Source of the DNA: CALLVY01 sp937899855
Lineage (GTDB): Bacteria; Bacteroidota; Bacteroidia; Chitinophagales; Saprospiraceae
Assembly: GCA_039820405.1 (NCBI GenBank)
Contig: JBCBQC010000071.1
Location: 1 to 33,669 of the forward strand
DNA: 33,669 bases
Direction of reading: 5' to 3'
Shown: positions 31,372-33,669 of the stretch, one piece after another
How the letters are laid out: each line of letters opens with the position of its first letter
Position numbering within the stretch: position 1 is the first letter of the stretch
The notes under the pieces: model-generated
Databases searched by the model: none
What the model was told of the DNA's origin: nothing
The model's input: the letters and a program-made list of their open reading frames with translations, nothing else
Made by a program: the position numbers and the translations under genes

Positions 31372-33123
31372 CTAATTAATTTGTACCAAAGAACCCTTGA
31401 CCGTAGTGGTTCCACTCGAACTCACCTCCAACCCCGCGCTGCCCTCGGCCCGGTAAGAGGCCTGCGCACTGCTCTCGATGTTGTTCCCCTCCATACGGAT
31501 GTCGCCAGCCGCCTTGAGGACGATGTCCTTGGTACTGTCCAGGGTAATGCCATCGGCACTGAGTACGATGGAATTCCCGTGCTGGTCCTTCAGACTGATG
31601 CTTTCCTCCTCTTCCGAGAGGACGATGCTGTTGTCCCCCGGCGTGTGGATGCCCACGATTTTTTGCTCGTCGTTGAATACCAACTTGAGGCCCTCGCGAC
31701 TGACGTAGCCCTTTTCGCTGTTTTCTTCCGAAGGCTCAAAGGGCGGAGGATTTTTACTGCTGTGCAAGGCCCCCAAAATGATGGGATCACGCGGGTCGTC
31801 GTTGATAAAACCCAGGATCACCTCGTCGTCGATTTCGGGACGGAAAAAGGTTCCCCGACCGTCCCCCGCATCCAGACAGCCAATCCGAGCCCAGACCCCC
31901 TCGTCTCCTTCGTCGACGATCGGCAAGCGAACGCGGACCCGTTGTTCCTGCTCCGGGTCGTCGACCAGGGCCGTCACGACTCCGATCTGCAGACCGGAAA
32001 CGGCGGGCAATAAGGCGGCGGCGGGCTCATCCATCACGTCGTCGTAGGCTTCGATGCCCCAGTCGGCCTTGAGGCCAATCAGGAGGTCGGTATACCAGGT
32101 GGAGCCGCCACCGTACACTTGGTTGACCCCCGTGACGTAGGCCGTTCCGTTAAAGCGTTCGCCGAGTCCGGCGATGGTGACGGTGGCCCCGGGGCGAATC
32201 GTGGCGTTGCCGTAGATGCGCAGCCGCCCCCTGATTTTGGACAGTCGACTGCGCAGCAAACGGGCGTTGGCCCAGCTTTGTAGTTCTTCGTTTTGGAACC
32301 GGCCACTGTGTTGCAGGGGCAGTTCTTCCAGGCCCGCCACGGCGGCGAGTTCGTCGCTGCTGATATTGCCCTGCTCGCCAAAGGCGGGTTCGTTCGAGCT
32401 GGTCTCGATGATGGCCTGTTCGGCCAAATCCCAGGCCTTGGTGATGACGCTGGAAAACTGTTGGCGCGCATCCATCTCCAAGTCGAATTCGAGGACGTTC
32501 TGACCAAAGCTTAGGTTGAGGCTGGGCGCTTCGGCAAAATTGGGCGCCGCCACGTTGACCGCTCCATCATCCACCAATACCAATCTCCCGTTGGCCTCGG
32601 CTCGGGCCAGTAAAAAATCCCAGTTGGAACAATAGAACTGCACCATTTCACCGTGAACGACAGTAGTGGCCTCCACCGTAGGGCTTAGTCCACTGTCGCT
32701 GATCACCTCGGTCATCACATCGCTATCTGTCACTTCACTAAAGTATTTGCTCTTCCGACCGATGGCCATTCTAAAAGCTTCGTCCTTGAGCTCGATGGTG
32801 AGCAGGGAGGACGCTTGGTGCTGGCTTTTCAATCCCTGTTTGACGACGATTCCCTTGAAGACGGTTTCGTCTTCTCCCCGGTAGCCCATTTGGATTTCCA
32901 CTTCGGCGCCGGGCGCCAAATCGGGTCCGTTGCTGGTGGCGAAGTCCTCTTGGGGAATGCTCCCGTCGAGGAGGACCAAGCGGGCGGTCGGAATTTTATT
33001 GACCTTGCGGCTCACCATCATGGATTGGATGACGAAGTCCGTGCTGAGTTCGGTACCGTTGGAAAAGATCCGGTAGGAGGGCAAATTGCCCCCGCCATCG
33101 GGGGGAATGTCGAGGGAAATCAT
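31372..33123 (-). CDS. VgrG-like central spike protein (Afp8-like)
   Basis: The 583-aa protein has three parts. Residues about 15-350 form the gp27-like hub (early strands YRIFSNGTELSTDF, 'VEIQMGYRGEDETVFKGIV', 'HGEMVQFYCSNWDFLLARAE'). Residues about 380-455 are the gp5 OB-fold (VVTALVDDPEQEQRVRVRLP, 'WARIGCLDAGDGRG', 'FFRPEIDDEVILGFINDDP'). Residues about 475-583 are the beta-helix spike with repeating short strands (HGNSIVLSADGITLDSTKDI, 'LKAAGDIRMEG', ending VKGSLVQIN). Such trimers form the membrane-piercing needle tipped by PAAR. No C-terminal effector domain is attached. The ATG overlaps the LysM gene stop by four bases. Confidence 0.96.
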   Translation of the reverse strand: MISLDIPPDGGGNLPSYRIFSNGTELSTDFVIQSMMVSRKVNKIPTARLVLLDGSIPQEDFATSNGPDLAPGAEVEIQMGYRGEDETVFKGIVVKQGLKSQHQASSLLTIELKDEAFRMAIGRKSKYFSEVTDSDVMTEVISDSGLSPTVEATTVVHGEMVQFYCSNWDFLLARAEANGRLVLVDDGAVNVAAPNFAEAPSLNLSFGQNVLEFDLEMDARQQFSSVITKAWDLAEQAIIETSSNEPAFGEQGNISSDELAAVAGLEELPLQHSGRFQNEELQSWANARLLRSRLSKIRGRLRIYGNATIRPGATVTIAGLGERFNGTAYVTGVNQVYGGGSTWYTDLLIGLKADWGIEAYDDVMDEPAAALLPAVSGLQIGVVTALVDDPEQEQRVRVRLPIVDEGDEGVWARIGCLDAGDGRGTFFRPEIDDEVILGFINDDPRDPIILGALHSSKNPPPFEPSEENSEKGYVSREGLKLVFNDEQKIVGIHTPGDNSIVLSEEEESISLKDQHGNSIVLSADGITLDSTKDIVLKAAGDIRMEGNNIESSAQASYRAEGSAGLEVSSSGTTTVKGSLVQIN

Positions 33124-33669
33124 CGCACTTCCTGTTTGTTGACCGGGGGTAGAATCAACTCCATCCCGGGCTTGAGTGAACGGAAATTTCGCAGGTTGTT
33201 GACCCGGGCGATCTCGACGTAGTACTTGGGATCACCGTAGATCTGGTGCGCAATCGCGGGAAGGGTTTCGCCGTCCTTTACCAAGTGGACGTGGGTCAAA
33301 TCGGCGGAAAACAACTTGGCGATGGCGGAGATCAAACTCCGGGGTTCGTCGCCCTTGAATTTGGCACTGACCTTGGCCCGTAGCGGTCGTCCGATCGAGT
33401 TGAACAGGGTGTAGTTTGTGGTCATGCTCACCAAGCGACAATCGAAAATAAAGGTCCCCCAGACGAGGGTCAGCTTGGGGGGTTCGTGCGTTCCGGGATT
33501 GCGCTCGGCGGTGAGTTTTTTGAACAGGGCAATCTGAACGTCCACCCCACCCAGGAGCGCCGCGGCTTCGCTTTGGATGCCATTTTTGGAGGCACCGGTG
33601 GCGTCGAATAGGAATTCGAAAGACACGTCGCCCGTACTGGTTTTGTAAAAACTCAGTTCGTTGCGATCG
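33120..33669 (-). CDS. LysM-domain baseplate/hub protein (Afp7-like), cut by window edge
   Basis: The reading frame is open to the right edge; 183 residues are visible and the true start is beyond 33669. A GTG at 33626 gives an internal 168-residue reading, but the in-frame residues ahead of it (DRNELSFYKTSTGD) look like genuine protein. The visible part has the 'LFDATGASKNG' and LVWGTFIFDCRLVSMTTNYT segments of T4 gp53-/Afp7-type hub proteins, and a C-terminal LysM motif: 'HLVKDGETLPAIAHQIYGDP' with NNLRNFRSLKPGMELILPPV. LysM-gp53-type proteins stabilise the joint between tube, hub and spike. The gene immediately precedes the spike gene, as in Afp and PVC. Confidence 0.93.
   Translation of the reverse strand, partial: DRNELSFYKTSTGDVSFEFLFDATGASKNGIQSEAAALLGGVDVQIALFKKLTAERNPGTHEPPKLTLVWGTFIFDCRLVSMTTNYTLFNSIGRPLRAKVSAKFKGDEPRSLISAIAKLFSADLTHVHLVKDGETLPAIAHQIYGDPKYYVEIARVNNLRNFRSLKPGMELILPPVNKQEVR

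Overview
This window looks like a chromosomal segment from a member of the Bacteroidota. The evidence is a secreted serine peptidase with a type IX secretion (Por/T9SS) C-terminal sorting domain, the rpmB-rpmG-DUF4295-ftsY gene order typical of that phylum, a TAnnTTTG-type -7 promoter element and the absence of obvious Shine-Dalgarno sequences. A fairly GC-rich member such as a Saprospiria-type bacterium is plausible, but this is inference only.

Layout. On the + strand, bases 233-2673 hold a BtuF-like metal/cobalamin-binding protein gene and a subtilisin-family peptidase with a T9SS signal. A tRNA-Arg(ACG) follows at 2847-2923, then two tandem 97-bp repeats that each duplicate the 3' part of a tRNA-Arg-like sequence. 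The housekeeping block rpmB, rpmG, DUF4295 and ftsY runs from 3209 to 4950, with an intrinsic terminator before ftsY.

Everything from 4976 to the right edge is on the - strand and reads as one long, tightly packed operon. It encodes an extracellular contractile injection system (eCIS) of the Afp/PVC/AlgoCIS type. In transcription order (right to left): LysM baseplate protein (Afp7-like, cut by the window edge), VgrG-like spike (Afp8-like), PAAR tip (Afp10-like), gp25 wedge (Afp9-like), J-type baseplate wedge (Afp11-like), a second very large baseplate protein (Afp12-like), a 1341-aa protein in the Afp13/fibre position, the CIS tape-measure protein (Afp14-like), and an AAA+ ATPase (Afp15-like). 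Sheath, tube and cap genes are not in view and should lie beyond 33669.

Downstream of the ATPase comes an unusually rich run of probable cargo or accessory proteins. It contains a DUF4157 (eCIS core domain) protein; an M64-like zincin with a beta-rich tail; an OmpA-like-domain protein; two tandem paralogues joining an OmpA-like domain to an M35/aspzincin-like metallopeptidase; a protein with a candidate papain-like Cys/His pair, an OmpA-like domain and a beta-rich tail; and a terminal DUF4157 protein whose C-terminus carries a complete JAMM (MPN+) deubiquitinase-type metal-binding motif. Several share a short IQR(K) motif in a disordered N-terminus. The most interesting hypothesis is that this is a multi-hydrolase eCIS payload, in which DUF4157 or OmpA-like modules act as carriers for varied peptidases. 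Functions of these cargo genes are inferred from motifs seen by eye; no database search was possible.
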